This document shows, piece after piece, positions 47,160-57,798 of a DNA stretch of 64,000 nt (positions are counted from its first letter, which is position 1; the number at the start of each line of letters is the position of its first letter). Under the pieces are notes generated by a model that did not search any database, was not told the DNA's origin, and saw only the letters and a list, made by a program, of their open reading frames with translations. This DNA is from Kalaharituber pfeilii (Eukaryota; Ascomycota; Pezizomycetes; Pezizales; Pezizaceae), in NCBI GenBank assembly GCA_015179045.1, contig WHUZ01000002.1, forward strand, positions 496,001-560,000. The letters are read 5' to 3'. The position numbers and the translations under genes were made by a program.

Positions 47160-47480
47160 AAACAGCGTCACTAAAGACCTCTCCCTGCCACAGGAAAACA
47201 CAGCTCTACCAAGGACCCCTCCAGCGACAGGAAAAAACAGCTTCATTAAGGACCGTCTCCGGCGAAAAAAAAAAAAAACAGCAGCAGCAAGGACCCCTCC
47301 GGCGACAGGAAAACACAGCTTCATCAAGGACCCCCAGCGACAGGAAAAAAACAGCTTTATCAAGGACCTCTCCAGTGACAGGAAAAATCAGCTTCATCAA
47401 GGACCCCTCCGGCGACAGGGCAAAAAAAAAATACAGCGTGATGAATGACCCCCTCCGGCGACAGGAAAAACAGCTTCAAG
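47160..47480. repeat. Minisatellite, about 37-base unit, roughly eight imperfect copies
   Basis: The unit is close to aaggacccctccggcgacag followed by gaaaacacagcttcatc. Copies vary in A-run length (4 to 14) and by base changes. It lies exactly where the integrase-type reading frame fails. Confidence 0.8.
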
Positions 47481-47492
47481 ATTGCAATGAAC

Positions 47493-47825
47493 ATCTTGAA
47501 TAATGTCAAATGCTCGATCTTCTATAATAACCTCACGATGGTATTCGTTTTGGGGAGGATTCGCTTTGCGCATTAGAACGCCATCCTCATTAATAAAAAA
47601 TTTCTAATTTGTTAATATCTTATTAATCTCATTATAGGTTATACTTACCTTAGCAAGAGTTTTAACATTATTCTCAGCTGCTGAAGACACGGGCCGTTCT
47701 GGATCACGACAGAAAATTCGGATTTCACGTAACTTCTGAGGTTCCATTTGATATCTATTTGTATGATCCCGAGATTGAATATATAGCTCGAATTGATGGC
47801 GAATTTCGGGTGTAAAAGGCTCCAT
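47493..47825 (-). pseudogene. N-terminal part of an integrase/transposase-like gene
   Basis: Exon 1 47825-47649 (MEPFTPEIRHQFELYIQSRD...) is joined by a good intron (GTAAGT ... atattaacaaattag) to exon 2 from 47603. Exon 2 reads KFFINEDGVLMRK, then REVIIEDRAFDIIQDVHCNL, which resembles the N-terminal and HHCC-zinc-binding portion that precedes integrase cores in Ginger-type and related transposon proteins. The reading then enters the minisatellite; the rest of the zinc finger and the whole catalytic DDE core are missing. Family assignment is from memory of the motif style and is tentative. Confidence 0.5.
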
Positions 47826-48282
47826 AGGTAAAGATTGTTAAGGAATGAGGCTGAAAAGTAATTACCAGTTTAGGTAAATAAGATAGGCTTGGCGTTGTAT
47901 ACTAGAGAAGTGTATGGTACAGAATGCGATATATGTAGAATACATTCAAAATACCGACAGCATGGAAAAATATCAAGTTTAAATACTTGAGTAAATAAAA
48001 CAAAAAAATAAACAAATGATTTAGACAATTACAATTCCGAACCTTCTAGTATTTTAACAGCCACCAACATACCAACATTCTGTTGTAGTTCTGTGCGCAG
48101 AACAAAAAGGTCAATGCGTTGTACTAGTGTGTGATCACGAACCAGCGTTCCGTTGAGTAGTCCGGGCTAGTGGCCACTGGTCCGGGCCAGTGGCCACTGG
48201 AACGTTGTTACGAATGGCCCGGCACATATATATATATATATAGAAGTTATTAGGGGGGGAGCTTAAAAAAAAATAAAGAGTA

Positions 48283-48304
48283 GAGGTGCTACTAGTAGCA
48301 CCTC
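48283..48304. repeat. Perfect 22-base palindrome
   Basis: gaggtgctactagtagcacctc is its own reverse complement. It lies 38 bases outside the right end of the TIR element. Confidence 0.8.
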
Positions 48305-48309
48305 AACTG

Positions 48310-50285
48310 AAATTGATACTCCGACTGTGACAAAAATATGTTCTGGATGCCATAGACAGTTTGGTATGGTAGGACCCTCTCCTAAAACTTCAATGGGTAT
48401 AAAATTGATAAACTGCTGGACAAGACAAAACAAAATATACAACAAAAGCACATGGAAGTAGTCGATCTATAAAAGAGTAATTTGTGTTAACCGGGCTGGA
48501 ACCGGAGTATTACCGTCCATCTTGTTTACTTTAAGATGCTGGATAACTCTTTTCCAGCATCGATGCGAGGATAGAACCAGGGCCATCAAATCTATACCTC
48601 TCCATAGCGCTTGTTGTTACCTCCATCACGAGGGACAACAGCATTCCAAGGCATAGGTCAGTTTGAAACGCTGACATTCCACCACCTCTTGAATCCATTC
48701 CCCTGCTCATCCCCCCCCTCACCCCAGCCAGCATCCCTCTACCCCTCAACTCCCCACTACCTCAGGTGCACCACCGGTGCACCTCTCAGCATACCCTCTC
48801 TTCCATTGCCTCTCAATCGCAAACCACACCCCCACCCCTCAACTGCAGCCCCTCCTCCTCCTCCTCCTCCTCCTCCTCCTCCTCCTCCTCCTCCTCCAGT
48901 AGCCCCGAACAATGGCCCTTCAACATATTATATTCTAGTGGAACCAGGGTAACCTCTTTTTATTTTATTTTATTTATTTTTTTTTTTTCGTTACAGAATG
49001 GGGGGGTGTTGCCGCAGTTGCTTGAGGGGGTGAGATTGAGGCAGTCCGATGAGTAGTAGTGGAGGGAGGATTTGAGAGGTGGAGGGGAGAAGGGAGAGTG
49101 GGAGGGGGCGCGGAGCGGCGCGGGGGGGGTATGCATAACCCACGCAGCCTGACGGTACGGTTCTGTCTCCTCCCCCTTGTCGTGTCCAGGCAAGTAAAAA
49201 CTGGATTGCAATCAGCGGATGCCCAAGAACCCACTCGCTTTCTGATTGCAACTCAAGGATTTAGACTGGTTGTATAAATTAGATAAGTGTTGTTCTCGTC
49301 CCCAGACCTAATTGGGGCTCATTGCTTTGCAATATTTACCGCGTCCAAAAGGGGATGGGTACGAGAGCAGACAAATATTGCGATTGCGGAACTCGAATTG
49401 CGGTCCTAGGCGTCTCTTACAAGACTAGCACCCTATCACTTCTCGGTTACTTTTTGTAGCTTGCATAGTATAAAGATTGTAGCACTTTTCTCGACACTGC
49501 ATGTACTTTTTGATACTGACGCTCTTACTTTTACGCCGATTGCTTCCAATTCCTTCATTTCCGTTACACTTGCAGGACAAAGTAGGGGCTTCATGAAACC
49601 CGTAGTAAAAACCGGTTGAACTTTAAAGTCACCTTGAGTTGCCAGGGCTTTCTGAGCATGTGGTTTCGTGTCTTGCAGGCATCAGGGCAAGACGACAATA
49701 CAACCCTTCTGCCTGTACTTTGTCTTGCATTCCGCGGCAGCAGAAACACACACTGTGTAGGCAAAGTATTCTTATATGACTCCACCACAATGGAGGTTGC
49801 AGTATCTGCAGTGGTAGCCTTCGGAGTGGGCCTTTGTTTGAAGATTGCGAAACTGTATTCGGAGCCAATCGCCAGTGTCAGGTAAGAGGTCGACACCAAT
49901 TCACTTTCTTCCTGTGTATGTATTAATATATGCATCTGGAGAGATTTTTAACAAGCTGTTTAAGGCTCTGAGCGTGCTACTTTCATCAGGGAGCTTCAAT
50001 TTTACAGAGTTAGTCACCTTCGGGTAAGGTGCTAATAATTATCTGTAGTCTGGTGTCGTAAGTAGAGATCCTGAAGTTTCCATAAAAAGTAATTAGGGCT
50101 GAATATTGACATTTCGTCACGTGATGTCTATGCCAAGATAAACGGTCGAACCCAAAACAACACCTGTCCCTTCAACGCGGATCTCTCAGCATGCACTTTC
50201 TTCCTTATTTCGCTATCTTTTCATATTATCCTCATTAACCAGGAAGCATCAAACGCTGGAAAGTGTTTCCTCATACTTCATTACC
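48310..50285. other. Gene-free stretch, 48.3-50.3 kb
   Basis: Holds a CCT microsatellite (48846-48898), T- and G-rich runs at 48956-49130, and the upstream region of STE24. ORFs at 49590-49935 on both strands show no recognisable domain. Confidence 0.5.
48846..48898. repeat. Trinucleotide microsatellite (cct)n
   Basis: About seventeen uninterrupted cct/ctc units inside a C-rich 250-base stretch. No coding frame of note. Confidence 0.9.
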
Positions 50286-52019
50286 ATGCTGCCCTTTTCA
50301 CCGAAGGACATGCTCGGTGTACGTGCACTCTTTGCTGTCTTCACTGAGTCCTGCTAACTCAATTCTAAAACAAGCGACTAGCAGCGTTGCTAGATATTCC
50401 ATTATTCCCTTGGAAGGTAATCTCATATACTCTCGATAAAATGGTTAACCTGTGCTTAGAAACCAACTATAGCGTATAATTATCGGATTCTCTGCAGCTC
50501 AATATCTTCTGGAATCGTATCTCTCGTACCGACAGCATGAGAAGCTCAAGGGCACAAAGATCCCTAAGGCCTTGGAAGGTGCAGTCACACAAGCGGACTT
50601 CGACAAAGCTCAGGTAGATGCAGTTGACATACTGTGGGCGGTCTTAGCAGATAGACTAATGCTGGACAACACAGGCGTATGGAAGGGCAAAATCTTCTTT
50701 CGGTTTTATTAAGGGTTTTATCGCACAAGTAGAAAACTATGCAGTGATTTATTATGATGTTTTACCCAAAATCTGGGGAATCTCTGGTTCATTTCTATCT
50801 GCCTATGCTCCTGCTCGATTCTCAGGCGAAGTAAGTAACGTATTTTCCCACTTATTTCATGTGAACTAAAGCTAACTGGATGGTTGCAGATATCCCAATC
50901 TATCGTATTCTTTATCCTCTTCAATGCCTTGTCAACCATCATGAGTATACCCACGTCATACTACAGCACGTTTGTTATCGAAGAGGAGTTTGGATTCAAT
51001 AAGCAGACAAAGTCACTGGTACGCAGTTTGAATGAAATTTGCAATTTTTTATATTAACAATGTTTGCAGTTCTTCACGGATATCGTCAAGAGTCAATTTC
51101 TTACAGCCGTTCTTGGAGCGCCGGTCCTTGCTGGGTTTCTCAAGATTATCCAGTCTTTTGGCGGTGATTTCTTTTATTACTTGTGGATTTTCGGAATTAC
51201 GGTACAAGCATTTATGATTACGATTTACCCAATCTTTATTCTTCCGTTTTTCAATAAGCTCTCCCCACTTGAAGATGGAGAACTCAAGACTGCTGTTGAG
51301 GCATTAGCAAGAAAACTCAACTTCCCATTGAAGCACCTTTATTCCATTGACGGCTCTAAGCGGAGTGCTCATAGCAACGCGTACTTTTATGGATTGCCAT
51401 GGAGTAAGCATATTGTCATTTATGACACTTTGATGCAGAAGTCAAACACAGATGAGGTGGTAGCAGTTCTGGCACATGAGCTCGGTCACTGGAGTTTGTC
51501 CCATACCACGAAGCTCTTTGGAATTGCTCAGGTGCGTGGAAGCAAACTATATTCCCCTTGTGCAGAGATGAATACTAATGCAAGCTCGTAATAGTTTCAT
51601 ATGTTTTATATTTTTGCCCTTTTCTCTGCTTTCATCAATAACAGGTCTCTGTACCGTGCTTTCGGATTTTACAACCAACAACCAATCATCGTTGGTTTCA
51701 TCCTTTTTGGGGATCTACTTGCGCCGATGGACACTGTTGTGAAGCTTCTAATGAATATCTTGTCCCGAAAGTTTGAGTACCAGGCTGGTGTGTATTCCTC
51801 GACCCAACCTACGGGAATGTTTGTACTAACGAAAATATAGATGAATTCGCTGTCAAGCTTGGATATTCGGCCGATCTAGCAAAATCTTTGATCAAACTTC
51901 AAATTCAGAATCTGGCCACGATGGACGCAGATTGGATGTACTCAAGCTATCATTATACACACCCCATCTTACCTGAACGCCTTGCGGCGCTGGGGTGGAA
52001 GGGAGAAAAGGCGAAGTGA
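50286..52019 (+). CDS. STE24: CAAX prenyl protease 1 (Ste24 zinc metalloprotease)
   Basis: Ste24 is a multi-pass ER/inner-nuclear-membrane protease that trims farnesylated a-factor precursor and clears clogged translocons. Eight exons: 50286-50318, 50375-50416, 50473-50613, 50675-50830, 50890-51018, 51070-51531, 51595-51787, 51841-52019; all GT-AG and in phase; 444 residues, the usual family length. The exon joins restore family words: LFPWK|RIIIGFSAAQYLLESYLSY, DKAQ|AYGRAKSSFGF, EEFGFNKQTKSL|FFTDIVK. The zinc site is HELGHW at about 302-307, and the third ligand region spans the last junction (SRKFEYQA|DEFAVKLGY). The C-terminus SSYHYTHPILPERL(AAL) is typical. The 33-nt first exon is supported only by phase and the ATG. 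Confidence 0.95.
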
Positions 52020-52483
52020 GCATTGCGCGGTCACTTGCGTTAGAAAGCTGATTAGGGAGAAGGACGTAGTAATATGAAAATGATAAAAACTGTAATCACA
52101 CAATGGGGAGTATCAATTTGGATTGATTGAGATGTTGCTTGGCTTATGCAAGTAGCTTGTTTGCTACTCTAGATCACCTCCAATATAATACCCAACTAAT
52201 GTCTAGACTGTGCCAGGATGCCTATCGTAGAACATTGTACTCCGTCCATCACATTTGAGGCCCACCTCCATTGTGCCGTCTCTGCAGCGCTTCGCATTGA
52301 GGCTAGAGACGTGGCAAGTGCATTCGCACTCCGCCCTCTTGGCGGCCGAAAAGAGAGCAGCTGAAGCTCATCGCTTCCCAAGCTCAACTTGGATGATGTA
52401 ATTCAACATACCCCTTCCTTATTGTAGCTTCGTAGCAGATCCCTCCTGCGTTCCAACCCTGCACAAGTGTCGACTGCCGAAAG
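52020..52483. other. Spacer between STE24 and the DUF155 gene
   Basis: 464 bases, tandem arrangement, no gene. Presumably holds the STE24 terminator and the next promoter. Confidence 0.55.
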
Positions 52484-54186
52484 ATGTCAGCATCCACCGC
52501 TTCATATCCGACTGTGCCGTTACCCTCTGAAAATGCTGAGCAGTCCTCAAGCACCGATAGACCTTCAGGATCATTTCCGCCTCCTCACGCGCCGGTGACG
52601 ACTCAGCCCCCCCGTCGAGGGTCGGAGGTTCCCTCATTGCACCAGAACTATGTTGCTTCCGGGCCCACCAAGAATCGCCGGCGAGGACAGCCGCTTGATG
52701 CGAACTTGCCCTCAGTACCCGGCGCGCCAAAGATTGGACCTCAGCGCACGACGAAGAATGTTCAAAAACTCAAAATTCTCCCGTTTCCGGACCAGCAGGA
52801 TGAAGAGTCAGGCCGGGAGGTATACTCACAAGTGACGAGGATAAAGGACTCTACGGCAAGAAGAGATGCTGAACGATTGGGCAAAGCTGAAAGGGCACAT
52901 CTTCCCAGAGTGACAGCTTACTGTACGGCTAATGCATACAAGATGGATGGGCTATTACGATACCTGAAAGCAAGAGCACAGACCAGAGGAGCGGCACCAA
53001 AGCAATTTGACGAGTGCATATATACGCCGTACTCTTATACCTACAGTGAAGAGCAAAGAGAGCACGGGGAAAACCGTGACGATCTCATTGACCTTCACGA
53101 TAGGACAGAAGATGGTACAGCGGAGCGCATAAACGCCACCGGGATTACCCCTAGTGAACATACAGCCGAAGACGACGAAGACGATAGACGTTCTGTCTTG
53201 AGCATTGTCAAAGCTCAACCACCAAATACCTCTGAAGTGTTCCTATTCAACTACGGTGTGGTTGTGATTTGGGGTATGAATGTGACAGAAGAGAAACGGT
53301 TCCTCAAGGAGATTGCAAAGTTCGAAACAGAAAAGCTTTCCGATGACGATGTACAGGTGGAAAACTTCAATTATTACATTACAAACTCGTATCAACCGAG
53401 AATCTACAATGATTTCATCACACTAAAAGACGGGAGGAATTATATGATTAAGGTGGCGATCAGTCATGCAATTGCCCAGTCAGTGAAGGTATATTTTAGA
53501 AACGGCGTGGCATAAAGTACATGTTCAAAACTGACAGAAGGGCATCTAGATATCTCTTTTTGAGGACCTAGTTGAAAATACCATTGAGGAGACCAAAAAC
53601 ATCCCACAAGAAATTGCTACGACAGGCAAGGTTAAAATGGGCAGAAGAACGATAATGATGCATATTGGCGAGTTGTTTATTTTGAGGATAAATATCAACC
53701 TTCAGGGCAGCGTTCTGGACAGCCCAGAGCTCATGTGGGCTGTAAGTTGTATACCCTGCCTTGGGGGTAGCATATTGAGAGTAGGGTATTGGGGTTTCCG
53801 TCTAATACGCTATTACAGGAGCCAGAGCTTGAACCTACATATGCTGCTGCACGCTCATATCTGGAGATAAACCAGCGAGTGTCGTTACTGAACCAAAGGC
53901 TTGATGTCATTGGAGACTTAGTACGTATTATTTTATACAACTTGTGATGACCCACATGTGCTAACGGGCATTGCAGTTACAAATGCTTAAAGAGCAGTTA
54001 TCTCACGCTCATGGGGAATATCTAGAATGGATTGGTGAGTAACCGAACACATCTCATGTCCTTCCATAATTCTCCTCAAAGCCAGATTGCTAACAAAACG
54101 TAACCACAGTAATCATACTTATTGCAGCCGAAATTTTTGTTGGCCTTGTAAACATCGCAGTAGACATCCTCGCAGAGGGCGAGTAA
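52484..54186 (+). CDS. RMD1: DUF155 protein, RMD1/sif2-like
   Basis: Five exons (52484-53488, 53550-53741, 53819-53920, 53977-54034, 54110-54186), GT-AG, in phase, 477 residues. A disordered Ser/Pro/Arg-rich N-terminus (1-110) precedes the DUF155 domain, about 140-435: RVTAYCTANAYKMDGLLRYL, the VFLFNYGVVVIWGM core, the YQPRIYNDFITLK stretch, ISHAIAQSVK|ISLFEDLVENTIEET, then HIGELFILRININLQGSVLD and YLEINQRVSLLNQRLDVIGDL. One C-terminal membrane helix (IILIAAEIFVGLVNIAVDIL). Yeast Rmd1/Rmd8 are linked to meiotic nuclear division and pH response, fission yeast Sif2 to Sad1; human RMND1 is a mitochondrial relative. The membrane anchor and the DUF are seen; the cellular role is inference. Confidence 0.9.
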
Positions 54187-54189
54187 AGG

Positions 54190-55000
54190 GGGACTGTATT
54201 AAACAGCATTCGTGTGTTGCGTTGCGTGTGTTGTCAAGCATGGATTCAAGAACGACTATGATTTGCATTAAAAATAGGGCGTCGTGTATGTCTCTTGTCA
54301 GGAATTATGGGGACCTCATCATCTCATCCGTTTTTTGTTCTTCTTGTCCTGGTCATGCTTTAGTTCTCTTCTCGATGCCCCTTGCTGATTCTTTTCTTCT
54401 TCAGGATACGCTGTTTTAATATGTATCATTTTTTTTGGTTCGCATCGATTATGATTTTTGTTTTGTTCCCGCCCCCCACTCTCCTATCATTAGCAGTTTT
54501 TTCTGCTGCTGTGTTCATTACACGCCTGTTATTCTTTACCCATGATGATAGTATTTTTCTTTGTTTTTTGTCTCACAGACTAACATTGTTTCAGGACTGC
54601 GTGTTTGATGTTTTTTGACAAAGAAAGTTGATATTATTTTACTGCCAAGGACAGTTGAAAACTTGTAGTCTCGTGAAACAAGGTTGACAAAGCGTTGTGG
54701 TTGCACTGGAATTTATGATACAATAATATGTGATTTTGGAAAAAAAAAAAAAACATGCTATGGATATCGCGTATGAGAAAAGATGGATAAAAATTTGATC
54801 CGAAAAAAAAAAAAAGACCTGCCCAAAGCACAGATTTTCCAAATGACGCCAATGAATTATCAAAATAAGTATGGTACAGGAAAAAAAAAAAACCTGATGA
54901 ACGCCCTGAAGCAGTAACTGTGAAGGCATGATTGTGGTGTTTATGTTACAATCGTCGTAGTAGCGGTGGTGGAGGCTGGGTAGAGTTGACGTTTTGGGAT
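54190..55000. other. Convergent 3' region with T/A-runs
   Basis: Spacer between the DUF155 gene (plus) and the RRN9-like gene (minus). T-rich from 54410 to 54620, then three A-runs of 12-14 (about 54741, 54804, 54881). Likely 3' UTR and poly(A) signals of both genes. Confidence 0.55.
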
Positions 55001-55004
55001 TTTC

Positions 55005-56810
55005 CTAGCCATCGTCGTTCTCGTCGCTGTCGCTCTCTTCGGTCTCCTCACTGAGTTCAACCTCACTACTTGGTTCGTTGCTGCCTTCGTCCTCTTCCTG
55101 CTTGCCACCGTGCTTGACACCCTCCACTGGGCTCACCGAATAGGGTTTTTCTGCGAGGCTACCATCTTCCACACCAGACCCCGGACGCTGCAATTTTGAG
55201 AACGGGGAACCATCCCTAGACGCACTAGCGCTTGTACTTTCTCGACCTTCATCGCTACCCGACCCAAAACTATCCTTTGGTTGTTTCAAATCTTGCAGCT
55301 TTTGCTCTCTTGCTACTTCTGTTGCCACTATTATACGCCGCTTCCTGTCCTCTCGCAGCGCGGTCGTTGGAAGAAGTTCCAGGAATCCGTCGTTATGAAG
55401 GTCTTTGAAAAGAGTGTCGGTGAGATAATATGGTTGAGGAGGTGGGATAATTGGCTCGTTGTCGCTGAATATCTGTGGAGCGTGCTTTCTCTTCTTCTGC
55501 GGGGAAGGCGCGGGTGATGACAGCGGCGGGGTCTGTAGTGCTGGAGTCTGCTCCCGCGGTGGCATCGGTGTTAATGGGAAGCCGGTAGGAATATTGTGCT
55601 TTGGTTCATATGGTCGTGGATATCGAATCGGTATGGACTTTGGCCCCTTTTCCGATGCGGTCTTCCAAATTCTCCAATGCATCTGCTCACCAAGTAGATT
55701 GGACATCCGCTGCGTGGCTCTCCCAACCGGTCCCATTCCAATCTCCCTCTCGCCGTCATCGCCTGCGCCCCAATCTGTCTCCCATCCGCTCAATGCTGCT
55801 AGTCCAAGGACAACACTCCAGTTCATTGGGTTTTTCATGTACACTTGGCCCATGGACAATATGTCGGCTTTTTCGGCGCAGGTGGCTTTCCGTTGGTCGT
55901 GAACGGCCACTAGCAGGTTGTCCAATTTCTCAAGGATTGCACCTACGATGGGTTTAACAGTGTGGGCTGAAACAGTGTCATCCGCAGTGACCGGGAGATT
56001 GCGTGCGCGCAATGTCTCAGTAGAGTTCCGAAGGAAGAGTCCGGTAAGTGCTTCCTCGAGGGGATGTGGGGTTGATTCTTCGGATCCAGTGAGGGATGTT
56101 TGTATGCTCTGAACTGAGGTCGAAGGGGGGATCGGTGGTAAGCTCCCATAGGGAAGTGGCCATGCAGTCCAGGACTTTGTAACCAGGTTCTGGTGAAAGG
56201 GATCAGGGCCGTAGAGGCGTGGCCTGCCTCGACTGCGCTTGCGGCGACCGTCGTCGCTGGAATCATCGTCAGAGGAATCTGCGCGCAAGCCCTTCCGCAG
56301 TCTTTCAGCCCTCCGTTGCTGCTTGCGCTTGATGAGAACGGCGCTCCAGAGGTGGCCGGTCAGATTGGTGCTGAAGTCGCGCTCAATTGATTTGAGCAGG
56401 TTTTTGTGCTGAAGGATGGTGTAGCTTGATTCTAGGTGCGGCTCCGATAGGTGTAGGATTTTCCGTTTTTTTGGTGCGCGGGGCTCCGACTCGTCAGACC
56501 CAGAGTCATCTGAATGCTTTGGGGATGGGGAAGCTTCTCGATGGTCGCTGTCGCCTTCATGCTCCCACTCCTCCAGCCCCTCGTCCTCCTCCAGCCCCTC
56601 GTCCTCCTCCTCCTCCTCCTGCTGCTCTTCCTCCTCTTGTTTTACTTGTCGCTCGTCGTCGCCACTACCCGAGAGTAGCGATTGCCGGTCGGTTGGCTCT
56701 GGGGCGTCCTGCTCGTCACCGGCGCCGCCGAAAATGGAGCGCATGGTCCCGCGGTGATCATCAGAGATGCAGAGAAGCAACGACATGAGGGAAGAGGCTT
56801 GTTTACTCAT
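55005..56810 (-). CDS. RNA polymerase I initiation factor Rrn9-like protein
   Basis: A single-exon ORF of 601 residues from the ATG at 56810 (a second Met at residue 23 could also start it). The N-terminal 110 residues are acidic and Glu-rich (EEEEQQEEEEEDEG). A conserved-looking helix block follows at about 125-160: ESSYTILQHKNLLKSIERDF, STNLTGHLWSAVLIKRKQQR, which matches my memory of the Rrn9 domain of the upstream activating factor for rRNA gene transcription. The middle holds an AT-hook-like KRSRGRPRLYG. The C-terminus is Ser/Asp/Glu-rich with a DLHNDGFLELLPTTALREDRK segment. Assignment rests on the short domain, so it is moderate; a different nuclear acidic protein is possible. Confidence 0.6.
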   Translation of the reverse strand: MSKQASSLMSLLLCISDDHRGTMRSIFGGAGDEQDAPEPTDRQSLLSGSGDDERQVKQEEEEQQEEEEEDEGLEEDEGLEEWEHEGDSDHREASPSPKHSDDSGSDESEPRAPKKRKILHLSEPHLESSYTILQHKNLLKSIERDFSTNLTGHLWSAVLIKRKQQRRAERLRKGLRADSSDDDSSDDGRRKRSRGRPRLYGPDPFHQNLVTKSWTAWPLPYGSLPPIPPSTSVQSIQTSLTGSEESTPHPLEEALTGLFLRNSTETLRARNLPVTADDTVSAHTVKPIVGAILEKLDNLLVAVHDQRKATCAEKADILSMGQVYMKNPMNWSVVLGLAALSGWETDWGAGDDGEREIGMGPVGRATQRMSNLLGEQMHWRIWKTASEKGPKSIPIRYPRPYEPKHNIPTGFPLTPMPPREQTPALQTPPLSSPAPSPQKKRKHAPQIFSDNEPIIPPPQPYYLTDTLFKDLHNDGFLELLPTTALREDRKRRIIVATEVAREQKLQDLKQPKDSFGSGSDEGRESTSASASRDGSPFSKLQRPGSGVEDGSLAEKPYSVSPVEGVKHGGKQEEDEGSNEPSSEVELSEETEESDSDENDDG

Positions 56811-57798
56811 GCCAAGTTTGCACGATGGTTACTAAGCAGCCGTTTCGTTTCGTTTCGTATGGTATGACATCGTATCGTGCCAAGCCTTGGCAGGTGTTAG
56901 TGCGGCCCGGCCCTGGGCATGCAAGGGCCTATGATAGTCGGGGGCGCTCTGTGGGAAGAGGCATTTCAAGGCAGGCTCTGCAGTGCTGTCTGCACTTGCT
57001 TGGCTTTCATATCATACAGTACTGTACTGCACATGTTCTGCGGCAGCATGCGGGGCCCAAGTGGGCGGGCAGCCTCTGGCCCCGTGACGGCAATGTAAAT
57101 ACTGCGCTTGGTGCCAGGCGGAGAGCTGTCGCTGCAGGCCTGCTTCGAGCGAGCTGCTGGAAGATCCAGAGATCGGCGCTTCCGCCGCCCTGCTCCCTGC
57201 CCCTGCGTGTCTTGCTTCGGCCCCTGTGAAGCCTGTCCCGCAGGCTGGATGAGGCTCGCCCCCCGCCGCGGTGCAGGCCGGCACTCGTAACGTTTGGCTT
57301 GGGCGCGGCATGTGAAAGAGGGCAGCCTGCCTGCTGCCTGCCTGCCTCCCTGCTGCCCGCGCGCTCGCCGCTCGGCCGTTGGTAGGGCGGTGCGCTGCGC
57401 ACTGGCTATTCCGCATCGCGAGTAGCAGGCGGCCTCAACACAACTCTCTGCAGGGCGGCGCGAGGGAGGGCAGGGCGGACTGAGCTGCTGCTGTTGGCCG
57501 CCCCCTCGCCTCCCCCCTTCCCCTCCCCCCTCCCCCTCCCCCCTTCCCCCTTCCCCTAGCACAAGCGGCGCAGCAAGCGGCCGCCCAGGCCACGCTCTGT
57601 CCCGCAGGACCCAGCAGCCAGGTCACAGCTGCCTGTCCCCTTCGCGAAGCTCTCACCGACATACCGACATACGCCCCCCCTGGGCATCCCTCGCGCTTCC
57701 AGGCCTCGCGAACTTGCTTGTCGTTACCCACACGCCACAGGTACACTTCACCACCCAGAGTCACGGCAGGCGGTGTTGATGGCACAAAGCTGCCCGCC
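56811..57798. promoter_or_regulatory. GC-rich divergent promoter region
   Basis: A 988-base space between two divergent genes, unusually GC-rich for this window, with gctgcctgcctgcctccctg repeats (about 57330-57355) and long C/T tracts (57500-57560). Pyrimidine tracts are common upstream of highly expressed fungal genes. A cgtttcgtttcgtttcgta repeat lies at about 56843, next to the Rrn9-like start. Confidence 0.5.

Larger units (their letters stand above)
46932..48245. mobile_element. 1.3-kb TIR element with internally deleted integrase-type gene
   Basis: Terminal inverted repeats of about 95-120 bases face each other: ttctatatata, tgtgccgggccattcgtaac, acgttccagtggccactgg, cccggactactcaa(t/c)ggaacgctggttcgtga at 46932-47055, and the reverse complement at 48131-48245. 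The left copy has an extra stretch of about 30 bases, a local duplication. Both repeats contain the palindrome ccagtggccactgg. Core ends read TGT...ACA. Inside are a minisatellite and a truncated minus-strand gene. The flanks are TA-repeat-rich, so a target duplication cannot be told apart. By its cargo it may derive from a Ginger-like (integrase) DNA transposon. Confidence 0.8.

Noticed and set aside
49377..49455. Minus-strand sequence with a tgt anticodon-like loop (agtcttgtaagagac) and ttcgagttcc, resembling a tRNA-Thr or tRNA-derived SINE head
   Set aside because: The T-arm does not pair around ttcgagt and the acceptor ends do not match, so it cannot fold as a tRNA; too weak to call a SINE.
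49591..49935. Overlapping ORFs of 89-114 codons on both strands
   Set aside because: No domain, no start context and mutual shadowing; not supported as a gene.
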